Of a stretch of DNA of 64,000 bases, positions 54,060 to 62,308 are shown piece by piece. The DNA comes from Taibaiella sp. Lineage in GTDB: Bacteria > Bacteroidota > Bacteroidia > Chitinophagales > Chitinophagaceae. Each line of letters begins with the position of its first letter. Position 1 is the first letter of the stretch. The stretch lies in the NCBI GenBank assembly GCA_016786705.1, contig JAEUVV010000005.1:52806-116805 (forward strand), read 5' to 3'. The translations under genes were made by a program, and so were the position numbers. The notes under the pieces were generated by a model, which had not been told where the DNA came from, made no database searches, and saw nothing but the letters and a program-made list of their open reading frames with translations.

Positions 54060-56198
54060 ATGTTACAGTTTTATCCGGAGCAGGCACTAGAACGATTGGA
54101 ATTTGAGAAAGTAAGAGCATTGCTCCTGGCTAAGTGCAGAACTTTGTTTGCGCAAAAAGCAGCCAATAATATAAAATTCCATACAAAGAAAGAATTCCTG
54201 GAAGAAGCATTAGAACAGGTAAATGAATACAAGCAAACACTGGGAGGTTCTGATGTTTTCCCGAATGATTTTACAAAAGATATTACTTCCGCTTTAAAAT
54301 TATTGCGTATTGAAGGCGCAGTACTTAAAGGTGATGATTTTGTCGACCTGAGCAGGCTTACGCTGACCGTACGCGATATACTGCTTTGGCTGAAAAGGCA
54401 GAACGGGCTTTATCTCAGGCTGGAAGCGATCGCGATACCGGTTATCTACCAGAAGGAGATCCTGAAGATCATCAATGAAACGGTGGATGAAGCCGGTGTG
54501 GTACGCGACAGCGCTTCGCAGGAGCTGATGAAGATCCGCCATGATATAGAGAAGAAGCGGCAGCAACTGCGTAAAGTTTTTGAAAGCATCGTACGCAAAT
54601 TAGGCAAACAAGGCTACCTGGCCGATATTTCGGAGAGCTTCATGAATGGGAGACGTACCGTAGCCGTGGTTGCGGAGCAGAAGCGGATTGTGAAGGGGAT
54701 CATGCACGGGGAAAGTGAATCGGGGAAAACGGTATTTATTGAACCGGAGGAAACGATTGAGCTGAATAATGAATTGTCCTCTCTGGAAAGGGAAGAGGGT
54801 AGAGAAGTATACCGTATTCTTAAAGAGCTGACCGCTTCCTTAAGTATCTTCCACGAAGATTTTGAAGCCTACTTTAAAATGGTCGGTATCTATGATTACA
54901 TCCGTGCCAAGGCTTTGCTGGCAAGAGATATGGATGCCAGTATGCCCAGCATAAGCCCCCATCCGGGTACACACCTGATCAAGGCTTATCACCCTTTATT
55001 ACTACTGCATAATAAGGCACAGGGCAAACCCACTTATCCCCTGACGATATCTATTAATAAAGATAACCGCATTCTGATGGTCAGCGGCCCTAATGCCGGT
55101 GGTAAAACCGTTTCGATGAAGACCATAGGCCTGTTGCAAACCATGGTACAGGCCGGTTTGCTGATCCCGGCAGATGATACTTCCGAGATCGGTATCTTTA
55201 AGCAGATCATGATCCATATCGGTGATACGCAAAGTATCGAGAACGAGCTGAGTACCTATAGCGCGCACCTGAAGGACATGAAATACTTCCTGGATCATGC
55301 GAATGGCAAAACCTTGTTTTTCGTGGATGAGCTGGGTAGCGGTTCCGACCCCAACCTGGGCGGTTCTTTCGCGGAAGCGATCGTGGAGCAGCTGGCCAAT
55401 AAAAATGCTATGGGTATCATTACTACCCACTACCTGAACCTGAAAGTGATGGCGGGTAAAATCCCGGGCATCTTTAACGGGGCGATGGCTTTTGATGAAG
55501 AAAACCTGTTGCCACTTTATCAGTTGGTGTTGGGTAAGCCAGGAAGCTCTTACACTTTCTCTATCGCACAGCGCAGCGGCCTGCCTAAGCATGTGATCGA
55601 GCGGGCGAAGCAGATTACCGATAAAGGGCATTTTAAACTGGATAAAATGTTGCACCAGACCGAACAGCAGTCGGTACGCATGGTAGGTAAAGAGCAGCAC
55701 CTGGACCAGTTGATCAGGGAGAATGAAAAGCTGAAAACCAAGTATGAAGACCTGATCGATAAAGAAAAGCTGAAGCAACAGCAGGAAACTTTAAAACTGC
55801 AGAATAAGATCAAGAAAGAAGAGCTGGATTACCTGCGGGAGATGGAGCGCAAGTTTAAGCAGATCGTTTTTGACTGGAAACGTACCGAGAATAAGGGTGA
55901 GGTGATCGCTAATGCGGAGAAAGTATTGTTTAAGAAAAAGCATATCCAGCAAAACCAGGCAGCAGCGACTAAAGCCGATAAAAACTACAAGATACTGGGT
56001 AAGCAACCGGAGATCGGCGACCTGATGCGGAATAAAGATAATCACCAGATTGGCCGCCTGGTAGAGGTGGATGGTAAGAAAGCGAAGATCCGCATCGGCC
56101 ATATGCCGTTTACGGTGACTTTGGAAGAGTGGATTGTTGTGGAGCCTAAGAAGCCGCAACAAAGGAAAAAGAAGTCGCAGATTTCGGATGAAGATTAA
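54060..56198 (+). CDS. mutS2: MutS2-family ATPase without Smr domain
   Basis: A 712-residue protein. The core domain and lever (about 1-290), then the ATPase with Walker A GPNAGGKT (343-350) and Walker B FFVDELGSGSD (about 422-432), then a coiled coil (about 520-620) and a KOW-like region. It ends in a Lys/Gln-rich tail and lacks the C-terminal Smr nuclease domain (about 80 residues) found in full-length MutS2 (about 780). No frameshifted Smr follows; the next gene starts 26 bases later. MutS2 rescues stalled ribosomes and suppresses recombination in other bacteria. Confidence 0.88.
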   Translation: MLQFYPEQALERLEFEKVRALLLAKCRTLFAQKAANNIKFHTKKEFLEEALEQVNEYKQTLGGSDVFPNDFTKDITSALKLLRIEGAVLKGDDFVDLSRLTLTVRDILLWLKRQNGLYLRLEAIAIPVIYQKEILKIINETVDEAGVVRDSASQELMKIRHDIEKKRQQLRKVFESIVRKLGKQGYLADISESFMNGRRTVAVVAEQKRIVKGIMHGESESGKTVFIEPEETIELNNELSSLEREEGREVYRILKELTASLSIFHEDFEAYFKMVGIYDYIRAKALLARDMDASMPSISPHPGTHLIKAYHPLLLLHNKAQGKPTYPLTISINKDNRILMVSGPNAGGKTVSMKTIGLLQTMVQAGLLIPADDTSEIGIFKQIMIHIGDTQSIENELSTYSAHLKDMKYFLDHANGKTLFFVDELGSGSDPNLGGSFAEAIVEQLANKNAMGIITTHYLNLKVMAGKIPGIFNGAMAFDEENLLPLYQLVLGKPGSSYTFSIAQRSGLPKHVIERAKQITDKGHFKLDKMLHQTEQQSVRMVGKEQHLDQLIRENEKLKTKYEDLIDKEKLKQQQETLKLQNKIKKEELDYLREMERKFKQIVFDWKRTENKGEVIANAEKVLFKKKHIQQNQAAATKADKNYKILGKQPEIGDLMRNKDNHQIGRLVEVDGKKAKIRIGHMPFTVTLEEWIVVEPKKPQQRKKKSQISDED

Positions 56199-56212
56199 TT
56201 AGTATTATATAA

Positions 56213-56220
56213 TATATTTG
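56213..56220 (+). promoter_or_regulatory. Promoter (-7 element) just before a start codon
   Basis: TATATTTG fits TAnnTTTG and ends four bases before ATG 56225. If used, the transcript would begin at or near the start codon, a leaderless mRNA. Confidence 0.4.
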
Positions 56221-56224
56221 CGTC

Positions 56225-56599
56225 ATGAAATTACTACACCTGAAAAATGTCTTATTTATAGGTATATGCAGTACGCTGCTCGCTTGTGCTAAAAAAGAAC
56301 CGGCTGATCTACTGGTCAAGAAGGATGGCACCTGGGATTATTCAAAATACTACTACAATGGATCCTATTCAGGAACAATAACAGGAAAAATTACTTTTGA
56401 ACCGGATGGAACTGGTACGATAATAAAGGATACGGGTAATGCAGCTATTAAATGGGCTGCTACTAATTTAACTGTGACGATTGAATACTATCCTAAGAAC
56501 TATACCCATTATTCGATAAAGGAAGAATCTGCTAAGAAAATTGTGCTTGAAATTAAGTCTTGGCCTAATGAGGAAATATTAACCTTGATTAGGAAATAA
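56225..56599 (+). CDS. Small lipoprotein
   Basis: A 124-residue protein with lipobox Cys21 (TLLAC). The mature part is beta-rich and resembles the lipocalin-like pattern GTWDYSKYY... DGTGTIIKD... found in its two neighbours. It is the first of three similar small lipoprotein genes in a row. Function unknown. Confidence 0.65.
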   Translation: MKLLHLKNVLFIGICSTLLACAKKEPADLLVKKDGTWDYSKYYYNGSYSGTITGKITFEPDGTGTIIKDTGNAAIKWAATNLTVTIEYYPKNYTHYSIKEESAKKIVLEIKSWPNEEILTLIRK

Positions 56600-56643
56600 C
56601 ATACGCTCTTGCTTAAATAGGTTATAACAGGCAAATATTATTT

Positions 56644-57063
56644 ATGAAAAAATTTTTATCAGGAATATTCCTGTTGTTATCCGTACTTTCCTTTTGGTCT
56701 TGTGATAAAAAGGGAAAAGAAAATGCTTTGGAAAAGGAGCTTACTGGTTCCTGGAATTATAATTTAGAGCATTTTAGACTATTTGATGGACAGCCGGTTG
56801 AGACTATGGAGATTTATAGTGGTACTATGATTTTTCATAACGATAATACCCTTGAATATAAATTAGACGCATCTAATGCTTTAGATACAAAAGGAACCTG
56901 GAAGGTAGTAGATAAGCAGGTCTATATTTATTTTTATAGAAATTTTTATTATTATAACGGATCATACGATATTGTCCGGGAAGCAGGGAAGCTGTCGTTG
57001 CATTTAATCTACAATAAAAACGACAGAGACGCAATATCTGTTAAATTTAAATTAACCAAATAA
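56644..57063 (+). CDS. Small lipoprotein, lipocalin-like
   Basis: A 139-residue protein with lipobox Cys20 (SFWSC). The mature domain has GSWNYN near residue 36 and DNTLEYKLDASNALDTKGTW, reminiscent of the lipocalin-like DUF4923/DUF5004 group (GxW motif, then TGT/GTW). It overlaps the next gene by one base (TAATG), so translation is coupled. Confidence 0.6.
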   Translation: MKKFLSGIFLLLSVLSFWSCDKKGKENALEKELTGSWNYNLEHFRLFDGQPVETMEIYSGTMIFHNDNTLEYKLDASNALDTKGTWKVVDKQVYIYFYRNFYYYNGSYDIVREAGKLSLHLIYNKNDRDAISVKFKLTK

Positions 57064-57473
57064 TGTTTAAGCTTAAAAAATATTTGTGGGTTTCCTTGTT
57101 ATTCAGCCTATTGTTGCTCAACTCCTGTGAGAAAAAAATGGATGAAGTCTTGACTATTGATGGAGTTGTCTGGTTGGCCAAAATGAGCACAACAGTTATA
57201 GAACATGAATATTCAGACCATGCAGAGTATAGATATACTATGTATAAAATCAGATTTGATAAGGATGGAACAGGTAAGACTGGCGGAGATGAGTTAAATA
57301 CAGATTTTACCTGGAAACTTAAAAAGGATGAGCTACAACTTTCTTTTGATGATAACGTTTTACCTTATAAACTTGTTTCGAAATCAAAGGAGAAAATGGT
57401 TTGGGAGAAATCTTATAAATCAAATGGTGATTTTGCCACGGTTATTGCTAAATTAGAATTGATTCGTTTATAG
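57063..57473 (+). CDS. Small lipoprotein, lipocalin-like
   Basis: A 136-residue protein with lipobox Cys22 (LLNSC). Its central KIRFDKDGTGKTGG segment parallels the first lipoprotein (FEPDGTGTII). The three genes look like diverged tandem duplicates. Function unknown. Confidence 0.6.
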   Translation: MFKLKKYLWVSLLFSLLLLNSCEKKMDEVLTIDGVVWLAKMSTTVIEHEYSDHAEYRYTMYKIRFDKDGTGKTGGDELNTDFTWKLKKDELQLSFDDNVLPYKLVSKSKEKMVWEKSYKSNGDFATVIAKLELIRL

Positions 57474-57527
57474 CTTTCTAGATTAAGGTATAAATGTACC
57501 TTTACCCTCTATTTTTAAATTCAATCA

Positions 57528-58349
57528 ATGAAATACTTATTTATAGCTCTGTGCTCCGCGCTGGCGACCAATGCAGCCGCACAACAAAATCCCTTTGCTA
57601 AAACAACCTGGCAGGTGACCGCTTCCGGCGAAGACGGGGTAATCAACCTGAAAAAGATCAAACCGGTTGATTTTATGAAAAAAGATGGTCCCTTTACCGG
57701 GCTTTCTTTTGATCAGGCAACGGTTTTCCATTCCGGTAATAGTTGTGAAGGTTATGCTGGGGGGTATAAAATCAATCCGGATCAGGTGTTGGTATTTGAA
57801 CCCAGAGACGGTTATGCCGGAGAAAATTGCCAGAAGCCGGTCAACTTTGAGGGAGCCTATCAATATAGATTAGATGGTGAGGTGCTGACACTGGCTCCTA
57901 TGGAAGATTATGAAGAAGAAAGCAACGAAGAGGATTATGAGGGAGCAGCGGCTACAGCGGAACCTGCTGCGGATGCAGAAGTGAGCGAAGAAGCAGTAGC
58001 TGCAATGGCTGCGGAAGCTGCTGCAGAGGAGGCGGCCACAATGGTTACCGCAGAAGCTGAAGTCGCTTCTCCGGTGATAAAATATGAATCATTTAAAACC
58101 TGGACTAAGGCACACCTGGGAAAAGAGTTTTTCCAAAAACAGCAGGTAAAAGAAAACGTAGATATTGTGGTTTCATTGTGGATCGAAGAGAATGGCAAGA
58201 CTACGGTACAAGAGGTCAGTGGTACCGGGAACGAATCGTTAAAACGGGCAATTACTGATGAATTGGCCAAAATGCCTTATTGGAATCACGGTGAAGTGGA
58301 TTTCAATAAGACCATTAAAGTGCCTTTACGCTACAAAGTGGGCGGCTAG
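57528..58349 (+). CDS. Secreted protein with TonB C-terminal-like domain
   Basis: A 273-residue protein. A signal peptide (1-19) is followed by a beta-rich domain (about 20-125), a highly acidic and Ala-rich linker (about 126-180, EEESNEEDYEGAAATAEPAA), and a C-terminal domain (about 185-273) with VVSLWIEENGKTTVQEVSG and a final strand, the pattern of the TonB C-terminal (energy transducer) domain. No membrane helix is present beyond the signal, so it is not a normal TonB. The role is unknown. Confidence 0.6.
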   Translation: MKYLFIALCSALATNAAAQQNPFAKTTWQVTASGEDGVINLKKIKPVDFMKKDGPFTGLSFDQATVFHSGNSCEGYAGGYKINPDQVLVFEPRDGYAGENCQKPVNFEGAYQYRLDGEVLTLAPMEDYEEESNEEDYEGAAATAEPAADAEVSEEAVAAMAAEAAAEEAATMVTAEAEVASPVIKYESFKTWTKAHLGKEFFQKQQVKENVDIVVSLWIEENGKTTVQEVSGTGNESLKRAITDELAKMPYWNHGEVDFNKTIKVPLRYKVGG

Positions 58350-58436
58350 TTTAGCGGTTGGTTTGGATCAAATAACCGGCAGGTTTGATATGGACTTATC
58401 TTGTCAAAATAATTTGTCAGTTTAAGATTAATTAAA

Positions 58437-58444
58437 TACCTTTG
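58437..58444 (+). promoter_or_regulatory. rpsF operon promoter
   Basis: TACCTTTG fits TAnnTTTG, with TTTG (58413-58416) 20 bases upstream, an ideal -33/-7 spacing. Confidence 0.7.
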
Positions 58445-58456
58445 CAGTCCGAAAAA

Positions 58457-58508
58457 ATAAGGGCCTTATTCAGCACCTGTTGAATCTGACCAAAATTGCC
58501 GCCCTTAT
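58457..58508 (+). promoter_or_regulatory. Candidate S6:S18 autoregulatory leader
   Basis: The 5' leader of rpsF folds with an outer stem of eight perfect pairs (58457-58464 with 58501-58508) and an inner stem (58468-58473 with 58480-58485). A CCG (58499-58501) sits at the outer-stem junction, as in the S6:S18 RNA motif, in which the S6-S18 pair binds its own mRNA to repress it. Confidence 0.55.
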
Positions 58509-58545
58509 GCATAATCGGGTTAATTTTTTATTTTAAAACTATTTT

Positions 58546-58881
58546 ATGGCAACAAACATCCAGAACTATGAGTTGATGGTGATCTTTACTCCGATCTTGT
58601 CTGAGGAAGATTTTAAAGCTGCTCAAAAGAAGTTCACTTCTATCATTACTGAAAATGGTGGTGAATTGGTTCACGAAAACCCTTGGGGATTGCGTTCATT
58701 AGCTTACCCGATCGAAAAGAAAACAACTGGTTTGTACACTGTAATCGAGTACAAAGCGCCAACTGACGTTAACAGTAAAGTTGAGATCCAGTTAAACCGT
58801 GATGAGAACGTTATGCGTTTCTTGTTAACTAAACTGGACAAATTCGCAGTAGAATACAATACGCGTAAACGTAATAAGTAA
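58546..58881 (+). CDS. rpsF: 30S ribosomal protein S6
   Basis: A 111-residue protein with NYELMVIFTPILSEEDFK, NPWGLRSLAYPIEKKTTGLY and the end FLLTKLDKFAVEYNTRKRNK, all family features. It binds S18 and 16S rRNA and, in many bacteria, regulates its own operon. Confidence 0.98.
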   Translation: MATNIQNYELMVIFTPILSEEDFKAAQKKFTSIITENGGELVHENPWGLRSLAYPIEKKTTGLYTVIEYKAPTDVNSKVEIQLNRDENVMRFLLTKLDKFAVEYNTRKRNK

Positions 58882-58930
58882 GCTACAGCATTCGTAAACC
58901 ACATTAATTCAAACCACAATTTTAATCAAA

Positions 58931-59197
58931 ATGGCTAGAAATAACGATATTAAATACTTGAGCAGTACTCGTATCGAGAACCGTCAAAAAAAATACAGTC
59001 GTTTCGAAAAATTAGGAATCAAATATATCGACTATAAAGATCCTGAGTTTTTGAAAAAATTCTTAAACGAACAAGGTAAAATTTTACCGCGTCGTATTAC
59101 CGGTACTTCCCTGAAATACCAACGTAAACTGGGTCACGCTATTAAAAAGGCTCGTCAAATGGCTATTTTGCCTTACGTTACTGATTTATTGAAGTAA
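58931..59197 (+). CDS. rpsR: 30S ribosomal protein S18
   Basis: An 88-residue protein, with [38 protein letters not shown] and the tail [15 protein letters not shown]. It is 49 bases after rpsF and 19 before rplI. Confidence 0.98.
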   Translation: MARNNDIKYLSSTRIENRQKKYSRFEKLGIKYIDYKDPEFLKKFLNEQGKILPRRITGTSLKYQRKLGHAIKKARQMAILPYVTDLLK

Positions 59198-59216
59198 TCT
59201 CAAAAAAATTTAAGCA

Positions 59217-59660
59217 ATGAAAGTAATCTTAATAAAAGAAGTAGATAATTTGGGCGGAGCACACGAAGTAGTAGACGTACGCCCAGGATATGCGCGCAAC
59301 TTTTTAATTCCTCAGAAATACGCTATTGAAGCTTCTGCTTCTAATATGAAAATCCAGGAAGAGCGCCAGAAACAATTGGCTAAAAAAGAAGCTAAATTGT
59401 TAGAAAACATCGCTGCTGTAAAAGCTGCTTTGGAAACTACGGTTAAACTGACTGCTAAAGTTGGTGAAAACGGTAAAATCTTTGGTTCTGTAACTTCTAT
59501 TCAATTAGCTCGTGCTATCCGTGAGCAAAGACAATTCGATATCGACCGTCGTCGTATCTCAATTATCGATGAAATTAAAGAGCCAGGATCTTATAAAGCA
59601 AATATCGATTTCGGTAAAGACCACCAGGTTGAACTGACTTTCGACGTTGTAGCTGAGTAA
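59217..59660 (+). CDS. rplI: 50S ribosomal protein L9
   Basis: A 147-residue protein. The N-terminal domain has MKVILIKEVDNLGG and PGYARNFLIPQKYA, followed by a long helix and the C-terminal domain with GKIFGSVTSIQL. The overall length matches the family. Confidence 0.97.
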   Translation: MKVILIKEVDNLGGAHEVVDVRPGYARNFLIPQKYAIEASASNMKIQEERQKQLAKKEAKLLENIAAVKAALETTVKLTAKVGENGKIFGSVTSIQLARAIREQRQFDIDRRRISIIDEIKEPGSYKANIDFGKDHQVELTFDVVAE

Positions 59661-59686
59661 TTACTGAATACATACTAAGAAACCTA

Positions 59687-59716
59687 AGGCCGGCATAAAA
59701 TGCCGGTCTTTTTTTT
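59687..59716 (+). terminator. Terminator of the rpsF operon
   Basis: 9-base arms (59687-59695, 59701-59709, one G-U pair), loop of five, then a run of T residues. Confidence 0.8.
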
Positions 59717-59788
59717 GATTTTTTTTTGCATTAACATTTTGTTTGAGAAAAAATATATTTCAAAATTTTATTTCCTAGATTTAAAAAC

Positions 59789-59796
59789 TATGTTTG
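59789..59796 (+). promoter_or_regulatory. Promoter (-7 element) of the small lipoprotein
   Basis: TATGTTTG fits TAnnTTTG, 31 bases before ATG 59828. Confidence 0.5.
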
Positions 59797-59827
59797 CGCC
59801 TTGTTATAACCTTAAAATATAAAACAG

Positions 59828-60052
59828 ATGATTAAAAAAATTACCATGATTGCTTCGGCAGCAGTCCTGATGGGTGGATTATTATCTTCCTGTGTAAAGG
59901 AAAGAGTATGTGAATGTACTTATACGGATAATGGCCAGACAAAAACTGAGGTAGTCAACATCACCAGCACTGGTGGAGTTACTAAAATGGCTTGTGAAAT
60001 GATGACATCCGCTTATACTTCTGATCAAAATGCATCTTGCAAACTGAAGTAA
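59828..60052 (+). CDS. Small lipoprotein
   Basis: A 74-residue protein with lipobox Cys22 (GLLSSC). The mature part of about 50 residues has four more Cys (CVKERVCECTY, one near position 58, one near the end) and no known motif. Its own promoter and a following terminator make it a real gene. Function unknown. Confidence 0.65.
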   Translation: MIKKITMIASAAVLMGGLLSSCVKERVCECTYTDNGQTKTEVVNITSTGGVTKMACEMMTSAYTSDQNASCKLK

Positions 60053-60076
60053 TACGATGATAAGCATTAGCGCATA

Positions 60077-60110
60077 AAAAACCGCCTGTAAAAACTTACA
60101 GGCGGTTTTT
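60077..60110. terminator. Bidirectional terminator
   Basis: Perfect 15-base arms (60077-60091, 60096-60110) with a 4-base loop and A and T runs, between the small lipoprotein and fbp. Confidence 0.88.
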
Positions 60111-60124
60111 TATAAAATTTATCT

Positions 60125-61126
60125 TTATGAGATGTAAGAAATTGCTTTTTGTACCATGTTTTTAGAACCAATATAAATCGGTACGCGTTGGTGCAGCTCT
60201 GTAGGCGTAACGTCCAGTACGCGCTCTTTGCCTGTGGAAGCCATACCGCCCGCCGCCTCAATAATGAAGGCCATCGGGTTACATTCATACAACAAACGCA
60301 GTTTCCCATTGGCATTTTTCTTGTCTGCAGGATACAGGAAGATACCACCTTTGATAAGCGTACGGTGCAGGTCTGCAACCATAGAGCCTATATAGCGATG
60401 GGAGTAGGGCCGGCCTTCATCTTTGTTATCTTCCATGCAATAGTCTAAAAACTGCGTGGTCGCCGCTTCAAACTTGCAGGTATTGCCCTGGTTTAAAGAA
60501 TAGATCTTGCCATTTTCTTTTACCTGCATATTCGGGTGGGATAAACAGAACTCCCCGATGGAGGGCTCCAGGGTAAAGCCATTCACGCCAAGACGTGTGG
60601 CATATACCATCATGGTTGAGCTTCCGTAAATTACGTAGCCGGCAGCCATTAAGCGGGAACCTTCCTGTAAAAAGTCCTCTGCCGTTACCGCTTGCCCTAC
60701 AGGTGTAACCCGTTTGTAAATAGCAAAGATAGTGCCGATAGGGGCGTTCACATCAATATTGGAAGAGCCGTCTAAAGGATCGAAAAGTACTACATATTTA
60801 GAGTTGACAGAATATTCATCGTCAAAGGCCACGAAATCATCATTTTCTTCAGAAGCAATACCGGCACAGTCTTCACTGCGCTTCAGCACATTGATCAGCG
60901 TTTCATCTGCATACACATCCAGCTTCATTTGTTCTTCCCCCTGAATATTGGTAGCACCGAACTGACCGATAATATCCACCAACCCGGCTTTGTTTACCTG
61001 CTTATTGATGATTTTACAAGCTAAGCCTATATCTCTTAAAAGAGAGGATAATTGCCCCGTAGCTTTAGGAAACTGGCGGGTCTGGTCAATAGTGAAATCG
61101 TCAAGTGTAACTAATTTACGACTCAT
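60125..61126 (-). CDS. fbp: Fructose-1,6-bisphosphatase, class I
   Basis: A 333-residue gluconeogenic enzyme. FDPLDGSSNIDVN (metal-binding Asp pair), EENDDF (Glu metal) and GGIFLYPADKKN (sugar phosphate) are all present. It starts seven bases after the pyrD stop, so the two form an operon, a pairing of gluconeogenesis and pyrimidine synthesis that has no obvious metabolic logic. Confidence 0.95.
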   Translation of the reverse strand: MSRKLVTLDDFTIDQTRQFPKATGQLSSLLRDIGLACKIINKQVNKAGLVDIIGQFGATNIQGEEQMKLDVYADETLINVLKRSEDCAGIASEENDDFVAFDDEYSVNSKYVVLFDPLDGSSNIDVNAPIGTIFAIYKRVTPVGQAVTAEDFLQEGSRLMAAGYVIYGSSTMMVYATRLGVNGFTLEPSIGEFCLSHPNMQVKENGKIYSLNQGNTCKFEAATTQFLDYCMEDNKDEGRPYSHRYIGSMVADLHRTLIKGGIFLYPADKKNANGKLRLLYECNPMAFIIEAAGGMASTGKERVLDVTPTELHQRVPIYIGSKNMVQKAISYIS

Positions 61127-61133
61127 AAGTATG

Positions 61134-62162
61134 TTAATTGTTGTATTTAAGGTTTGAACAAATATTTTTTACAATAAGCGGGCCTTCATAAACGAAGCCG
61201 GTGTAGACTTGCACGAGACTGGCACCTGCATCCAGTTTCTCCTGGGCATCGGCAGCCGTGAAAATACCGCCTACAGCCATTATCGGGATTTTGCCCTGGC
61301 TCTTTTGATGAATGTAGCGGATCACATCTGTCGCTTTATCTTTTACCGGTAAGCCACTCAGGCCTCCTGCACCTATAGCCGCAACTTTTTCCGGGTCTGT
61401 TAATAAGCCGCTGCGTTCTATAGTTGTGTTCGTCGCTACAATACCCTGTATTCTAGTATTGTTGACAATGTCGATAATATCGTCCAGTTGTTCCAGGGTC
61501 AGGTCTGGTGCTATTTTCAATAGGATAGGTTTCGACTTGCCTAGTTCACTATTGATAATTTGCAGCTTATTCAACAGTTTTTCCAGGGGTTCTTTTTCCT
61601 GCAATTCCCTTAAGTTCGGGGTGTTAGGACTGCTTACGTTTACCGTAAAGTAGTCGACTACGTCATACAAAGCGCGGAAACATTTTACATAATCCTCGTC
61701 GGCCTGCTCATTCGGCGTAACTTTATTTTTACCGATATTGCCACCGATTACCACGTCCGACTTCCTTTTTCTTAATCTTTCTGCGGCTGCGGCGACCCCG
61801 TCATTGTTAAAGCCCATCCGGTTGATCAGGGCCTGGTCCAGCGGCAACCGGAACAAACGCGGTTTTTCATTACCTGCTTGTGCCAATGGCGTTACGGTGC
61901 CGATCTCTATAAATCCAAAACCTAGTGGGGCAAGGTCATCTACAAATTTGGCATCCTTATCAAAACCGGCAGCAAGCCCTACGGGGTTTTTAAACTTAAT
62001 TCCCCAGAGCTCCCGCTCCAGGTGTTCGGGGCTGGCACATTCTTTTTTCAGGAAATTCCTGGCGAAGCCAATGCTCAAACCTCTGCGTAGCATACGCATT
62101 GCCCAGTAATGAACTTTTTCCGGGTCTTTTTTAAATAGAAAATACTTGATGAGTCCGTACAT
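61134..62162 (-). CDS. pyrD: Dihydroorotate dehydrogenase, class 2
   Basis: A 342-residue membrane-associated, quinone-linked FMN enzyme of pyrimidine synthesis. [18 protein letters not shown] is the usual membrane-facing start; [30 protein letters not shown] (catalytic Ser) and the FMN phosphate site MAVGGI are clear. A longer frame begins at ATG 62195, but a promoter box lies between the two ATGs, which favours 62162. Confidence 0.93.
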   Translation of the reverse strand: MYGLIKYFLFKKDPEKVHYWAMRMLRRGLSIGFARNFLKKECASPEHLERELWGIKFKNPVGLAAGFDKDAKFVDDLAPLGFGFIEIGTVTPLAQAGNEKPRLFRLPLDQALINRMGFNNDGVAAAAERLRKRKSDVVIGGNIGKNKVTPNEQADEDYVKCFRALYDVVDYFTVNVSSPNTPNLRELQEKEPLEKLLNKLQIINSELGKSKPILLKIAPDLTLEQLDDIIDIVNNTRIQGIVATNTTIERSGLLTDPEKVAAIGAGGLSGLPVKDKATDVIRYIHQKSQGKIPIMAVGGIFTAADAQEKLDAGASLVQVYTGFVYEGPLIVKNICSNLKYNN

Positions 62163-62170
62163 ACAGAGCG

Positions 62171-62178
62171 CAAAAATA
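62171..62178 (-). promoter_or_regulatory. pyrD promoter (-7 element)
   Basis: TATTTTTG on the minus strand fits TAnnTTTG and ends eight bases before ATG 62162, giving a very short leader. Confidence 0.45.
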
Positions 62179-62278
62179 CAACATGACACTAACATCTTAA
62201 AATAATGTCAATTATAAGTTTTGCCGGGTTTGGGGAATACTGTTCCGGCTTCGGCTACCTAAGCTCAATAAAATGAAT

Positions 62279-62286
62279 TAACTTTG
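62279..62286 (+). promoter_or_regulatory. purM promoter (-7 element)
   Basis: TAACTTTG fits TAnnTTTG, 22 bases before ATG 62309. It is divergent from pyrD. Confidence 0.55.
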
Positions 62287-62308
62287 CACAGCAATTCTAT
62301 TCCAATTT

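Noticed and set aside
55002..55778. A 258-codon frame antisense to mutS2
   Set aside because: Lies wholly inside a well-supported gene on the other strand and shows no known domain.
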